From assembly GCF_003591655.1 (NCBI RefSeq), contig NZ_QVRA01000007.1, forward strand, positions 124,001-188,000: DNA of 64,000 nt. Reading direction: 5' to 3'. This document shows positions 8,199 through 17,681 of this stretch, one piece after another (positions within the stretch are counted from its first letter, which is position 1; each line of letters begins with the position of its first letter). Both the position numbers and the translations under genes were made by a program. Under the pieces are notes generated by a model. It did not search any database and was not told the origin of the DNA. It saw nothing but the letters and a program-made list of their open reading frames with translations. The stretch comes from Sphingobium terrigena (GTDB taxonomy: Bacteria > Pseudomonadota > Alphaproteobacteria > Sphingomonadales > Sphingomonadaceae).

Positions 8199-9395
8199 AT
8201 GACCGACCCGATGGATACCACCCGACCGCCGCCGATCAGCCTGATCGGATTGTTCCTGAAATTCCTGCGTTTCGGCGCGCTCGCCTTTGGCGGGCCGGTG
8301 GCGCAGATTGCGATGGTGCGCCAGGCGCTGGTCGAGGAGGAACGCTGGATCGCGCCTGCGCGCTTCAACCGGTTGCTGGCAGTGTTGCAGGTGTTGCCTG
8401 GACCCGAAGCGCACGAACTGTGCGTCCATTTGGGGATGATGGCGCGCGGACGCATCGGCGGATTGCTCGCAGGGCTGGGATTCATGCTGCCGGGGCTGGC
8501 GCTGATGATGATTGCGGGCTGGCTCTATGTCGGCTGGATCGCGGGGCATGTTGGGCTGACCGGTGTGCTGCTTGGCGTGCAGATCGTCGTGCTGGCGGTA
8601 ATTGCGCGGGCGGTGGTGCGGATCGGCCAGCATATTATCGAGGACAGTCTGCTGGCCGGCATAGCCGTGGTGGCGCTGATCGCGACGCTGATGGCGGTGC
8701 CATTCTGGATCATCCTGCTGGCCGGAGGACTGGCCTATGCGGCGGCGGAGCGGCCCTTCGTGGCTGTTCTGGTTCTGCTGGCGCCGATATTGGGCGCGAT
8801 GATCGTGCAGTATTTCGTGGGAACGACGGGTGCGGCGGGACCGATCGTCACGCACGCGCCCGCAACGCTGGCGATGCTGTTCATTGCCGGGCTGAAGGGC
8901 GGACTGCTGACCTTTGGTGGGGCTTACACGGCGATCCCCTATGTGCGGGCCGACACGGTCGGGCGCGGGTGGATCAGCGATTCGGCGTTTCTGGACGGGA
9001 TTGCATTGGCAGGGGTGCTGCCTGCGCCGTTGGTGATCTTTGCGACCTTTGTGGGCTATGTGGCGGGCGGACCGCTGGGTGCGCTGGCCGTGACGGCGGG
9101 CATGTTCCTGCCTGCTTTCGCCTTCTCGATACTCTTTTTCGAGCGGCTGGAGGCGGTCGTCGCCAATCCGACCTTGCATCGGCTGCTGACCGGCGTGGCG
9201 GCGGCGGTGGTGGGAATCATTGCGGCGACCTTTGCACAGCTGGCGATGGCGACAGCCGCGCGCGTGGATAATCTACTGATCGCAGCGGCGTTGTTCGCCC
9301 TCGCCCTTGTCGTCGCCTGGCGGGTCAAGGGCGCGTGGGTCACGCCCGCCATATTGGCTGGCGGCGCGGCGGCTGGCTGGCTGATTTCGCTCTGA
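8199..9395 (+). CDS. chrA: ChrA-family chromate transporter (long, two-domain)
   Basis: This 398-residue membrane protein has two homologous halves, each with the chromate-transporter signature: FGGPVAQIAMVRQ near the N-terminus and FGGAYTAIPYVR in the second half. A VLPGPEA motif follows the first signature as in ChrA. CHR proteins export chromate, probably by antiport; the real substrate here is unproven. ATG at 8199 has AGGA eight bases upstream; a TTG one codon earlier is possible. It is transcribed away from ccmC. Confidence 0.85.
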   Translation: MTDPMDTTRPPPISLIGLFLKFLRFGALAFGGPVAQIAMVRQALVEEERWIAPARFNRLLAVLQVLPGPEAHELCVHLGMMARGRIGGLLAGLGFMLPGLALMMIAGWLYVGWIAGHVGLTGVLLGVQIVVLAVIARAVVRIGQHIIEDSLLAGIAVVALIATLMAVPFWIILLAGGLAYAAAERPFVAVLVLLAPILGAMIVQYFVGTTGAAGPIVTHAPATLAMLFIAGLKGGLLTFGGAYTAIPYVRADTVGRGWISDSAFLDGIALAGVLPAPLVIFATFVGYVAGGPLGALAVTAGMFLPAFAFSILFFERLEAVVANPTLHRLLTGVAAAVVGIIAATFAQLAMATAARVDNLLIAAALFALALVVAWRVKGAWVTPAILAGGAAAGWLISL

Positions 9396-9409
9396 CGGTA
9401 AAGCCCTGT

Positions 9410-9463
9410 CAGGCCGTTTCGCCCCACCGGGATCGGTAAAGGAACGGCCTGGCACGCTTTTTT
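9410..9463 (+). terminator. Probable terminator after chrA
   Basis: CAGGCCGTT (9410-9418) pairs with AACGGCCTG (9443-9451) across a loop of about 24 bases, followed within seven bases by a run of six T. The large loop makes it less certain than the other terminators listed here. Confidence 0.55.
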
Positions 9464-9560
9464 GTTACAGGAGGGCGACAAACGGGACGAGAGTGACTAT
9501 ATGCGCGCCAAAGCCCGGCCCCTGCGGTCGGACAGATCGGCTATGGACCCGCTCACACCC

Positions 9561-11021
9561 ATGATCACGACCAACCCTTTCGACGACGACAAGTTGCGCG
9601 AAGAATGCGGCATTTTTGGCGTTTCCGGCGCTGACACAGCCTCTGCCATCGTTGCGCTAGGCCTTCATGCCCTCCAGCATCGGGGGCAGGAAGCTGCCGG
9701 CATCACCAGCTGGGACGGGCATGATTTCCATACCCACCGGGCGATGGGCCATGTCGCGGGCAATTTCGACAGGGACGAGGTGATTCGCGGCCTGCCGGGC
9801 GGTTCCGCCTGCGGCCATGTGCGTTATTCGACCACGGGCGAGACTTCGCTGCGCAACGTCCAGCCGCTCTATGCGGAACTCAATTCCGGCGGATTCGCCG
9901 TTGCCCATAATGGCAATATCTCCAACGCGATGAAGGTGCGGCGGGAGCTGATTCGGCGCGGGTCGATCTTCCAGTCGACGTCTGACACCGAAGTGATCAT
10001 CCATCTGGTTGCAACGTCCAGCTATCGTACCCTGCTCGACAAGTTCATCGATGCGTTGAAGCAGGTTGAGGGTGCCTATTCGCTGATCGTCATGACGCCC
10101 GAAGGCATGATCGCCTGCCGCGATCCGCTGGGCATCCGACCGCTGGTGATGGGGAAGCTGGGCGATACCATCATGTTCGCGTCGGAAACGGTCGCGTTCG
10201 ATGTGGTGGGGGCGGACTATATCCGTTCGATCGATCCGGGCGAACTGGTGATCGTGACCAATGCAGGCGAAATCCGGTCGCATCGTCCTTTTGGCGACGT
10301 GCATCCGCGCCCCTGCATTTTTGAGCATGTCTATTTCAGCCGTCCCGATTCGATCGTCGACGGGTCCAGCGTCTATTCGGTCCGCAAGGCGATCGGCGCG
10401 CAGCTGGCGATCGAAAATCCGGTCGAGGCGGATTATGTCATTCCGGTGCCTGACAGCGGCGTGCCTGCCGCGATCGGCTATGCCCAGCAATCGGGCATTC
10501 CGTTCGAGCTGGGCATCATCCGGTCCCACTATATCGGCCGCACCTTCATCCAGCCGGGCGACAAGGTCCGCCATCTGGGCGTGAAGCTGAAGCATAATGC
10601 CAATCGCGCGCTGATCCAGGGCAAGAAGATCGTGCTGATCGACGATTCGATCGTGCGCGGGACGACGAGCCTCAAGATCGTGCAGATGATGCGCGAGGCG
10701 GGCGCAGCCGAGGTGCATATGCGGATCGCGTCGCCGCCGACCAAGCATAGCTGCTTCTATGGCGTCGACACGCCCGAACGCACCAAATTGCTGGCGCACA
10801 AGCTGGACGTGGGCGGGATGCAGGATTTCATCCATGCCGACAGCCTGTCCTTCATCTCGATCGACGGCCTGTACAAGGCGCTGGGCGAAGTCAAGCGCGC
10901 CGACGGGCGGCCGCAATATTGCGATGCCTGCTTCACCGGCGACTATCCCACCACGCTGACCGACCAGGATGATGTGGTGGTCACCGACCAGCTGGAATTG
11001 CTGGCGGAACGGGTCGCCTGA
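9561..11021 (+). CDS. purF: Amidophosphoribosyltransferase PurF
   Basis: PurF makes 5-phosphoribosylamine from PRPP and glutamine, the first committed step of purine synthesis. The N-terminal glutaminase domain begins at Cys16 of this reading (EECGIFGVSG), which would become the free N-terminal nucleophile after propeptide removal. The PRPP-binding signature is IVLIDDSIVRGTT. Start choice is uncertain: ATG at 9561 gives 486 residues with a 15-residue propeptide; ATGs at 9543 and 9501 are also in frame and none has a clear ribosome-binding site. Confidence 0.93.
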   Translation: MITTNPFDDDKLREECGIFGVSGADTASAIVALGLHALQHRGQEAAGITSWDGHDFHTHRAMGHVAGNFDRDEVIRGLPGGSACGHVRYSTTGETSLRNVQPLYAELNSGGFAVAHNGNISNAMKVRRELIRRGSIFQSTSDTEVIIHLVATSSYRTLLDKFIDALKQVEGAYSLIVMTPEGMIACRDPLGIRPLVMGKLGDTIMFASETVAFDVVGADYIRSIDPGELVIVTNAGEIRSHRPFGDVHPRPCIFEHVYFSRPDSIVDGSSVYSVRKAIGAQLAIENPVEADYVIPVPDSGVPAAIGYAQQSGIPFELGIIRSHYIGRTFIQPGDKVRHLGVKLKHNANRALIQGKKIVLIDDSIVRGTTSLKIVQMMREAGAAEVHMRIASPPTKHSCFYGVDTPERTKLLAHKLDVGGMQDFIHADSLSFISIDGLYKALGEVKRADGRPQYCDACFTGDYPTTLTDQDDVVVTDQLELLAERVA

Positions 11022-11040
11022 ACCCTTCATTCCTGCCTCA

Positions 11041-11141
11041 CCGTTCGTCCTGAGTAGCCACTGAGTGAAGTCGAAGTGGCGTATCGAAGGATGCTTCGAT
11101 ACGGGGCTTCGGCAGGCTCAGCCCCTACTCAGCACGAACGG
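11041..11141. repeat. Dispersed palindromic repeat (CCGTTCG...CGAACGG family)
   Basis: The element begins CCGTTCGTCCTGAGTAG and ends CTACTCAGCACGAACGG, so its two ends are near-perfect inverted copies; inside are GTATCGAAG/CTTCGATAC arms and the family core TGAAGTCGAAG. Relatives lie at 16323, 33987 and 34844. It sits between purF and the downstream dehydrogenase gene. Confidence 0.8.
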
Positions 11142-11148
11142 ATATATA

Positions 11149-11865
11149 ATGGCCACTTCTCCCCTTCCTCTTTCCGGCAAACTCGCGCTTGTCACCGGGG
11201 CCAGCCGTGGCATTGGCGCGGCGACGGCGCAGGCGCTGGCGGCGGCGGGGGCGCATGTCGTGCTGACCGGGCGGACCACCGGCGGGCTGGAAGAGGTGGA
11301 GGACGCGATCCACAAGGCGGGCGGCCATGCGACGATCGCGCCGCTGGACCTGATCGACGGGGAAAGCATCGGGAGGCTGGCGCAGGCTATTGCCGGGCGC
11401 TGGGATGCGCTCGATATATTGGTGCTGAACGCGGCGACGCTGGGCGCGCTGGCGGCGGTGCCCGCGATCGACGCCAAGGAATTTGCGCGGTTGCTGACGC
11501 TGAACATCGCCGCGCCGCAAGCTTTGATCGCGGCGTTCGACGGGATGCTGCGCAAGAGCAAGGATGCGCGGGTGGTGGCGCTTACGTCATCGGTCGTGAC
11601 CCCGCGTGCTTATTGGGGTGCCTATGGCGCGTCCAAGGCGGCACTGGAGACGCTGGTCGGAGCCTATGGCGAGGAGATGAAGAATATCTCCGCCATCCGC
11701 ACCCATATCGTCGATCCGGGCGCGACCCGCACGGCGATGCGCGCGCGCGCCTTTCCGGGCGAAGATCCCGCGACGCTCAAGGGACCGGACGTTGTGGCTG
11801 ACGCGATCGTCGATCTGGTCGTGGCGGATACGCCAACCGGGCATCGGATGCGGGTCGAGGGCTGA
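11149..11865 (+). CDS. Short-chain dehydrogenase/reductase
   Basis: This 238-residue Rossmann-fold oxidoreductase has the NAD(P)-binding motif GASRGIGAA near residue 17, an NAA segment (LVLNAAT), and the catalytic Ser-Tyr-Lys arrangement SS...YGASK. The substrate cannot be read from sequence. ATG at 11149 directly precedes MATSPLPLSGKLALVTG; the longer open frame upstream runs through the repeat element and is rejected. It lies 127 bases after purF on the same strand. Confidence 0.88.
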   Translation: MATSPLPLSGKLALVTGASRGIGAATAQALAAAGAHVVLTGRTTGGLEEVEDAIHKAGGHATIAPLDLIDGESIGRLAQAIAGRWDALDILVLNAATLGALAAVPAIDAKEFARLLTLNIAAPQALIAAFDGMLRKSKDARVVALTSSVVTPRAYWGAYGASKAALETLVGAYGEEMKNISAIRTHIVDPGATRTAMRARAFPGEDPATLKGPDVVADAIVDLVVADTPTGHRMRVEG

Positions 11866-11879
11866 GGGATAGCGACTAT

Positions 11880-11944
11880 GTGTTCCCGCGCAGGCGGGAA
11901 CCCAGTTGAACGGCGGGACTGGGTTCCCGCCTTCGCGGAAACAC
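11880..11944. repeat. Palindromic repeat pair (CCCGCG-AGGCGGGAA family)
   Basis: GTTCCCGCGCAGGCGGGAACCCAGT faces ACTGGGTTCCCGCCTTCGCGGAA in inverted orientation, making a roughly 65-base compound palindrome between convergent genes, where it could serve as a terminator. Same family as 6499, 31066 and 59452. Confidence 0.8.
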
Positions 11945-11952
11945 GCAGCGCT

Positions 11953-13218
11953 TTAACTGGGTTTGACCAGCGTGACCTGCGCCACGTCGATCCCGCCTCC
12001 GCGAAAACCACCTTCGCAATAGATGAGATAAAAGCGCCATAAGGCCACGAAATGCTGGTCGAAACTGGCAGGTAACCAACCTTCGTCAATGGCACGGTCG
12101 AAACGTTCGCGCCAGCGGCGCAGGGTTTCGGCATAGTCGATGCCGAAGCGGTGGACGTCCTGCCAGACCAGTCCCTGCTGCTCCGCCAATGCGCGAAATC
12201 GGCTTTCCGACAGCAGCATCCCGCCGGGGAAGATATAGGTCTGGATGAAGTCTGCGCCGCGCGCATAGCCGTCGAAGATTGCGTCATCGATCAGGATATA
12301 CTGGATCGCGGCGTGACCGCCCGGTTTGAGCAGGCGGTGGATGGCGGCGCAATAGTCGGGCCAGTAGCGCTGGCCGACCGCTTCGACCATTTCGACGCTG
12401 GCGATGGCGTCATATTGCCCCTGCGCGTCGCGATAGTCCGTCAGGCAGATATCCGCACCCGATCCCAGCCGGTCGCGGGCATAATCGGCCTGCTCGGTGG
12501 ACAAAGTGAGGCCGGTGTAGGCGATCGCGTGGCGTTCCATCGCCTGTTCGGCCAGACCGCCCCAGCCGCAGCCGATTTCCAGCAGCGACGCGCCGTCGGT
12601 CAGGTCCAGCCGGTCGAGGATCGCGTCAACCTTGCGCCGTTGCGCCTGTTCCAGACTTTCGATCCGGCTATAAGGATCAAGGAACAAGGCACTGGAATAA
12701 TGCATATTCTGGTCGAGCCAGAGGCGGTAGAAATCATTGCCCAGATCATAGTGGAAGGCGATGTTGTGGCGTGATCCCCGGCGGCTGTTGCGGCGCGCCC
12801 AATGGGCCAGGCGTCCAGCCCAGCGGGCGGGGCCGCGTGGGCGAGCGGCTTTGCCCAGCGCGACCGCGTTCGCCATGAACAGGGCGAAGAGCGGCACAGG
12901 GTCGGGACTGGTCCATTCGCCCGCCGCCCAGGCGCGATACCAGCCGGACGAGCCACCGGTCGCCAGCCGCAGCAGCGCGCGCCAATGGAGCAGATGCACC
13001 TCGCACTCCGGTCCCGGCACGCGACCGCCCAGCAGTCGCCGGGTGCCGTCCGGCAGGGTGACGTCGAGCGCACCCTGCTCCAATCCCCGGTCGATGCGGT
13101 CGAGCAACCGGTGGAATTGTGGGCCGATGATGCGGGCGAACGCGCTGACGGCCCCCGATCGCGGCGGACGCCGCACGGACAGGGGGCGCTTGCCGCGCCG
13201 GGGATCGACTGCATTCAT
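11953..13218 (-). CDS. cfa: Cyclopropane-fatty-acyl-phospholipid synthase family
   Basis: This 421-residue methyltransferase transfers a methylene group from S-adenosylmethionine to unsaturated membrane lipids. It shows the SAM-binding motif LLEIGCGWGGLAE, the preceding HYDLGNDFYRLWLD motif typical of CFA synthases, and the characteristic end YLIYCEGGFRGGGIDVAQV. Length is slightly above the E. coli enzyme (382). It lies 36 bases downstream of the photolyase gene on the same strand, so the two are probably co-transcribed as a stress-protection pair. Confidence 0.88.
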   Translation of the reverse strand: MNAVDPRRGKRPLSVRRPPRSGAVSAFARIIGPQFHRLLDRIDRGLEQGALDVTLPDGTRRLLGGRVPGPECEVHLLHWRALLRLATGGSSGWYRAWAAGEWTSPDPVPLFALFMANAVALGKAARPRGPARWAGRLAHWARRNSRRGSRHNIAFHYDLGNDFYRLWLDQNMHYSSALFLDPYSRIESLEQAQRRKVDAILDRLDLTDGASLLEIGCGWGGLAEQAMERHAIAYTGLTLSTEQADYARDRLGSGADICLTDYRDAQGQYDAIASVEMVEAVGQRYWPDYCAAIHRLLKPGGHAAIQYILIDDAIFDGYARGADFIQTYIFPGGMLLSESRFRALAEQQGLVWQDVHRFGIDYAETLRRWRERFDRAIDEGWLPASFDQHFVALWRFYLIYCEGGFRGGGIDVAQVTLVKPS

Positions 13219-13254
13219 GACGTCAATCTTGCATCAAGCTGCGCCGCGCTGCAA

Positions 13255-14631
13255 TCACCCCTTGGCGTGACGATAGGCGGTCAGCGCGCGCTCTCGGCCT
13301 TCGCGATGGCCGATTATCTTGGCCGGATAGGCGCGCGGGCGGACGCCATGGGCGTCAGGATCATGGATATGGGCGTCGGACAGGTCAGCGAGTTCCGGCA
13401 CCCATTCCCGAATATAGGCGGCAGCGTCGAATTTTTCCGACTGGACCAGTGGGGCCATGATGCGAACGAACATGTTGGCGTCCACCCCGCTGCCCGCGAC
13501 CCATTGCCAGTTGACGCTGTTATTGGCGTAGCTGGCGTCCACCAGCGTGTCCCAGAACCATTTGGCACCATGGCGCCAGTCGATCAGCAAATGTTTGATG
13601 AGGAAACTGGCGGCGATCATGCGGACGCGGTTGTGCATCCAGCCGCTGGTCCAGAGCTGACGCATTCCCGCGTCAACAATCGGGTAGCCGGTGCGGCCCT
13701 GTTGCCAGGCGGTGAAGTCAGCCTTGGCCTCCCTCAAGTCGCGCCATGGCAGCGCATCAAATTCGCCGCGGGCGTTGGCAGAGCCATAGGTCGGAAATCC
13801 GACGATCTGGTTATGGGCATAATCGCGCCATATCAGCTCTTTAAGGAAGATTTTTGTGCCTTCATCTGAACCTGTCACATGATGCCACACGGTGGCCGGG
13901 GAGATTTCGCCGAAGTGGAGGTGAGGCGAGAGCCGCGATGTTCCCTCGATCGAGGGCAGGTTGCGGGCGGTGGCATAGTCGGGTGCTTCGTCGCGGAAAT
14001 CGGCAAGATTGGCCTGTGCCCCCGCCTCCCCCGGCGTCCAGTCCTGCCCAAAGCCGGTCGCCCAGTCGGGTCTGGTCGGCAGCAATCCCCAATCGTCCAG
14101 CGAATCACTGTCGGGCCATGACGCTGGTGCGGGAATATGGTCGGGCGCAGGGCGCGGCGCAGGCGGCGGCATATGGGTCATCACCGCGCGGGAAAAGGGC
14201 GTGTAGATGCGATACATACCCCCTCCCCCGGTCCGCACCGCGCCGGGCGGCAGAAGCAGGCCGCCGTCAAGGAGGCGCAGGTCGAGCGTCTGGGCCACGG
14301 CCTTTTCCGCGTTGCGCCACCAGGGTTCATAATGGTGGAGGGCATGGACGCTGCCGGCACCGACCTGGGCGGCGATCTGCGCCAGTATCTCCGCCGACTT
14401 GCCGCGCCGCAGGATAAGGCGTGATCCTTTCGCCCGCAGGCTTTCGTCCAGCCGCGACAGGCTGTGGTGCAACCACCAGCGCGACGCACCGCCCATCGCC
14501 CATTGGCGCGGCGTGTCATCGTCCAGGATATAGATGGGGATTACTGGCCCTGCTTCGATGGCTGCCAACAGCGCGGCCTGATCGGTCAGGCGAAGATCCT
14601 GGCGGAGCCAGAGCAGGACAGGCGTGGTCAT
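13255..14631 (-). CDS. phrB: Deoxyribodipyrimidine photolyase
   Basis: This 458-residue flavoprotein uses blue light to split cyclobutane pyrimidine dimers. The N-terminal antenna-chromophore domain begins LLWLRQDLRLTDQAAL; the FAD domain carries LIWRDYAHNQI, GYPIVDAGMRQLWTSGWMHNR and WVAGSGVDANMFVRI, all typical of class I photolyases. It is the first gene of a two-gene unit with the cfa homologue. Confidence 0.93.
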   Translation of the reverse strand: MTTPVLLWLRQDLRLTDQAALLAAIEAGPVIPIYILDDDTPRQWAMGGASRWWLHHSLSRLDESLRAKGSRLILRRGKSAEILAQIAAQVGAGSVHALHHYEPWWRNAEKAVAQTLDLRLLDGGLLLPPGAVRTGGGGMYRIYTPFSRAVMTHMPPPAPRPAPDHIPAPASWPDSDSLDDWGLLPTRPDWATGFGQDWTPGEAGAQANLADFRDEAPDYATARNLPSIEGTSRLSPHLHFGEISPATVWHHVTGSDEGTKIFLKELIWRDYAHNQIVGFPTYGSANARGEFDALPWRDLREAKADFTAWQQGRTGYPIVDAGMRQLWTSGWMHNRVRMIAASFLIKHLLIDWRHGAKWFWDTLVDASYANNSVNWQWVAGSGVDANMFVRIMAPLVQSEKFDAAAYIREWVPELADLSDAHIHDPDAHGVRPRAYPAKIIGHREGRERALTAYRHAKG

Positions 14632-14850
14632 GGCCTAGCAATGCCGCCAGACGGAACGGGTTCCAAGCGGTCGATAAAGCATCTTGCCAAGGCAGTTCGC
14701 TATAATTGTGGCGATCAAATCCATCCAAGGGTGATTCGATCAATGGACGGATGCTACCACGCGCCCTATCCTTGGCAGAATAAGCAGGAATAATGTCGGC
14801 GGCTCCGGGGGGGGTATGTCGCGGTCAAAATAGCGTAATCAGGGGACAAA

Positions 14851-15336
14851 ATGGCTTCGACGCCCGAAGAACAGGAACGTGGATACCGGCCTTGCGTCGG
14901 CATCATGCTGGTCAATATGGATGGCAAGGTTTTCGTCGGCCAGCGGCTGGATAATGTCGTGGAGGCCTGGCAGATGCCGCAGGGCGGGATCGACGAGGGC
15001 GAAGAGGCGAAGGACGCCGCGCTGCGCGAACTGCATGAGGAAACCGGCATCGTCAGCGATCATGTGAAGATTATCGCGACCGCCAAAGACGAGCATTTCT
15101 ACGATCTGCCGCCCGAACTGGTCGGCAAGCTGTGGGGCGGCAAATATCGCGGACAGCGCCAGTTCTGGTTCCTCGCCCGCTTTCTGGGGCAGGATGAGCA
15201 TATCAACATCCAGACCAAGCATCCCGAATTTCGCGAATGGCGCTGGACCGACCCGGAGACGCTGCCGGAGTTGATCGTGCCGTTCAAGCGCAAGCTGTAT
15301 CGCGACATTTTGCAGGAGTTCAGGGCACTTATCTGA
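14851..15336 (+). CDS. rppH: RNA pyrophosphohydrolase RppH
   Basis: This 161-residue Nudix hydrolase removes pyrophosphate from the 5' end of mRNAs and so starts their decay. The Nudix box reads GGIDEGEEAKDAALRELHEE followed by TG, an exact match to GX5EX7REUXEEXGU. The N-terminal YRPCVGIMLVN and the segment YRGQRQFWFLARF are typical of RppH rather than other Nudix enzymes. ATG at 14851 has a GGGGACAAA leader. Confidence 0.94.
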   Translation: MASTPEEQERGYRPCVGIMLVNMDGKVFVGQRLDNVVEAWQMPQGGIDEGEEAKDAALRELHEETGIVSDHVKIIATAKDEHFYDLPPELVGKLWGGKYRGQRQFWFLARFLGQDEHINIQTKHPEFREWRWTDPETLPELIVPFKRKLYRDILQEFRALI

Positions 15337-15373
15337 GCGGTCTGTCGCTTAGGGGCTTAAAATTGTCGGTCTA

Positions 15374-16291
15374 ATGGCTATTACACAGGCCATGCGCGCT
15401 TGTCTGATCCCCCTCGCCCTGCTCTTTGCCGCTCCCGCCTATGCCGCCGATCCGGCCCTGTTGCCGCCTTCGGTGCGGGAGATGCTGGAGGCGGCGATCG
15501 CCAATGGCAATGAGATGGATATCGCGACCGTGGCGAAGATCGCGCGCCAGACCAATCCGGGTTCGGCGGACGAAATCCAGCGGCTGGTCAACAGCTGGAA
15601 AGAGCGGACCAAGGCCACCCATGACACGGTGATTCGCGAAGCGCGCTTTACCGAATTATGGACCGGGCGGGTCGAGGCAGGCGGGTTTCGATCGACCGGC
15701 TCCACCAGCGAAATCGGGATCAGCGCGTCGGCCACCGCCACCCGCAACGGCATCCAATGGTCGCACAAGCTGAGCGCCGCTGCCGATTATCGCCGGGCCA
15801 ATGGCGTGACGTCGCGCGAACGCTATTTTGCTGGCTATGAACCGAAGTTTCAGTTCGACCCGCGCGGCTTTGCCTATGGGCTGGCGCAGTTCGAGCGGGA
15901 TACGTCGATCGGCTATGACGAGCGCTACACCGCGTCGGTCGGCGTGGGTTACAAGCTGATCGTCAGCAAGCCGGTCGACCTGCTGGTCGATATCGGCCCA
16001 TCGGTGCGGCACGCCAAATATCTGATCGGGGTGCGGGAAACCAAGCTGGGCGCGCGTGGATCCATGGCGCTGACCTGGCGCGCCAGTCCGACCTTGACCT
16101 TCAAGCAGACGGCGGCGGGCTATGCCGAGAGCGACGTCTATTCGCTCAATGCGCTGACGTCGATGGAGACGAAGGTGGCGACGCGATGGTCGGCCGCCCT
16201 GTCCTACAACGTGCAATATGAGTCGGAGACTCTGCTGTCGTCGCGCAATTTCAACACACTCAGCCGGGTGACGTTGAGTTATGATTTTTAG
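15374..16291 (+). CDS. DUF481-family outer-membrane beta-barrel protein
   Basis: This 305-residue protein has a signal peptide (about 1-24, cleavage after AYA). A helical stretch rich in short charged residues follows (about 25-80), and then from about residue 85 alternating beta strands ending in SRVTLSYDF, with the terminal phenylalanine typical of outer-membrane proteins. The strand pattern and GYKLIVSKPVDLLVDIGPSVRHAKY match DUF481 (YdiY-like salt-induced outer-membrane proteins). Its function is unknown. Confidence 0.75.
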   Translation: MAITQAMRACLIPLALLFAAPAYAADPALLPPSVREMLEAAIANGNEMDIATVAKIARQTNPGSADEIQRLVNSWKERTKATHDTVIREARFTELWTGRVEAGGFRSTGSTSEIGISASATATRNGIQWSHKLSAAADYRRANGVTSRERYFAGYEPKFQFDPRGFAYGLAQFERDTSIGYDERYTASVGVGYKLIVSKPVDLLVDIGPSVRHAKYLIGVRETKLGARGSMALTWRASPTLTFKQTAAGYAESDVYSLNALTSMETKVATRWSAALSYNVQYESETLLSSRNFNTLSRVTLSYDF

Positions 16292-16322
16292 CGGCCAATA
16301 GAGTTGGAATGATGCCCAACCT

Positions 16323-16389
16323 CCGTTCGTTTCGAGCGAAGTCGAGAAACCTGTGCGCGGCGTTTCTCGACTTCGCTCGCAACGAACGG
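16323..16389. repeat. Dispersed palindromic repeat (CCGTTCG...CGAACGG family)
   Basis: CCGTTCGTTTCGAGCGAAGTCGAGAAAC is followed, after nine bases, by its inverted copy GTTTCTCGACTTCGCTCGCAACGAACGG; short form of the family also at 11041, 33987 and 34844. It lies between the DUF481 gene and the M20 peptidase gene. Confidence 0.85.
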
Positions 16390-16454
16390 ATTGGAGAATG
16401 ACTACGCTGTCAGAGGGGTGGAGGCGCGGCGCGGGGTCTGATAGACCCGGCGGG

Positions 16455-17681
16455 ATGACGCTTTTATCATCGCTCGATCAAACTTTGCTGGACCATGCGG
16501 CGGGGGCACCAATGCTGGCGCAGGTGCAGGCCTGGGCCGCCATCAACAGCGGGTCGCGCAATCTGGACGGGCTGGGCGTGATGGCGCGGTTGCTGGCGGA
16601 TGCTTTTGCCGTGCTGCCGGGCGAATTGCAGCTGGTGGAGGCCGCGCCGGTCGAGACGGTCGCGGCCGATGGGCGGATCAACAGCATCGAATCCGGTCGG
16701 CACCTGCATCTGTCGGTTCGGCCGGACGCGCCGGTGCGGCTGCTGCTGACCGGGCACATGGATACGGTTTTCGGCGTTGACCATCCGTTCCAGACGCTGC
16801 GCTGGCTGGAGCCGGGCGTGCTGAACGGGCCGGGGGTTGCGGACATGAAAGGCGGGCTGGCGGTGATGCTGGCGGCGCTGTGCGCGTTCGAGGGATCGGG
16901 CGAGGCGGCAAAGCTGGGCTATGATGTCGTCATCAACAGCGACGAGGAAGTGGGCAGCCCCTCCTCGGCCGCACTGCTAAGGCAGGTAGCAACGGGCAAG
17001 CTGGCCGCCTTCACCTATGAACCCGCGCTGCCCGATGGCACGCTGGCGGGCGCGCGGGCGGGGAGCGGCAATTTCTCGATCATCGTCACCGGGCGCAGCG
17101 CCCATGCCGGACGGAACCCGGATGACGGGCGCAACGCGCTGCTGGCGGCGGCGGATCTGGCGCTGCGGCTGAAGGCGGCGAGCGGCAAGGGTTTTTCCTG
17201 CAATCCGGCGAAGATTGACGGCGGCGGACCGAACAATGTCGTGCCAGACCATGCGGTGTTGCGGGTGAATTTCCGGCCGACGACGCCAGCCGACGAGGTC
17301 GCTGCACGGGCGCTGCTGGACCGGATGATAGCGGATGTGGCGCGCGACCATGACGTCAGCCTGCATTACCATGGCGGCTTTGGCCGTCCGCCCAAACCGA
17401 TGGACGCCAAGGCGCTGGCGCTGTTCGATCTGGTGCGGCGATGCGGCGCGGAACTGGGGCTGCCGATCGGCTGGCGCGATACCGGCGGTGTGTGCGACGG
17501 TAATAATATCGCGGCGTGCGGCGTGCCGGTGGTCGATACGATGGGCGCGCGCGGGGGCAGCATCCATAGCGACGCGGAGTTTCTGTTGACCGACAGCCTG
17601 GCTGAACGGGCGCAGCTGTCCGCGCTGGCGCTGCTGCGGATCGCGCAGGGACAATATAAAAGAGAGGGGATGATCGCTTGA
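16455..17681 (+). CDS. M20-family metallopeptidase / N-acyl amino acid hydrolase
   Basis: This 408-residue enzyme of the glutamate carboxypeptidase/DapE/ArgE superfamily has the zinc-site motifs LLLTGHMDTVF, GPGVADMKGG and NSDEEVGSPSS and a late ligand region MGARGGSIHSDAE. The dimerisation domain lies near residues 200-310. It is first in an operon with astA and astB; the astA start overlaps its stop. Since this family removes acyl groups from or releases glutamate, it might act as the succinylglutamate desuccinylase of the pathway. ATG at 16455 has GGCGGG just upstream; ATG at 16398 is a longer alternative. Confidence 0.87.
   Translation: MTLLSSLDQTLLDHAAGAPMLAQVQAWAAINSGSRNLDGLGVMARLLADAFAVLPGELQLVEAAPVETVAADGRINSIESGRHLHLSVRPDAPVRLLLTGHMDTVFGVDHPFQTLRWLEPGVLNGPGVADMKGGLAVMLAALCAFEGSGEAAKLGYDVVINSDEEVGSPSSAALLRQVATGKLAAFTYEPALPDGTLAGARAGSGNFSIIVTGRSAHAGRNPDDGRNALLAAADLALRLKAASGKGFSCNPAKIDGGGPNNVVPDHAVLRVNFRPTTPADEVAARALLDRMIADVARDHDVSLHYHGGFGRPPKPMDAKALALFDLVRRCGAELGLPIGWRDTGGVCDGNNIAACGVPVVDTMGARGGSIHSDAEFLLTDSLAERAQLSALALLRIAQGQYKREGMIA

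Noticed and set aside
14632..14850. Small gene before rppH (MDGCYHAPYPWQNKQE)
   Set aside because: Sixteen codons without a ribosome-binding site; treated as an untranslated leader.
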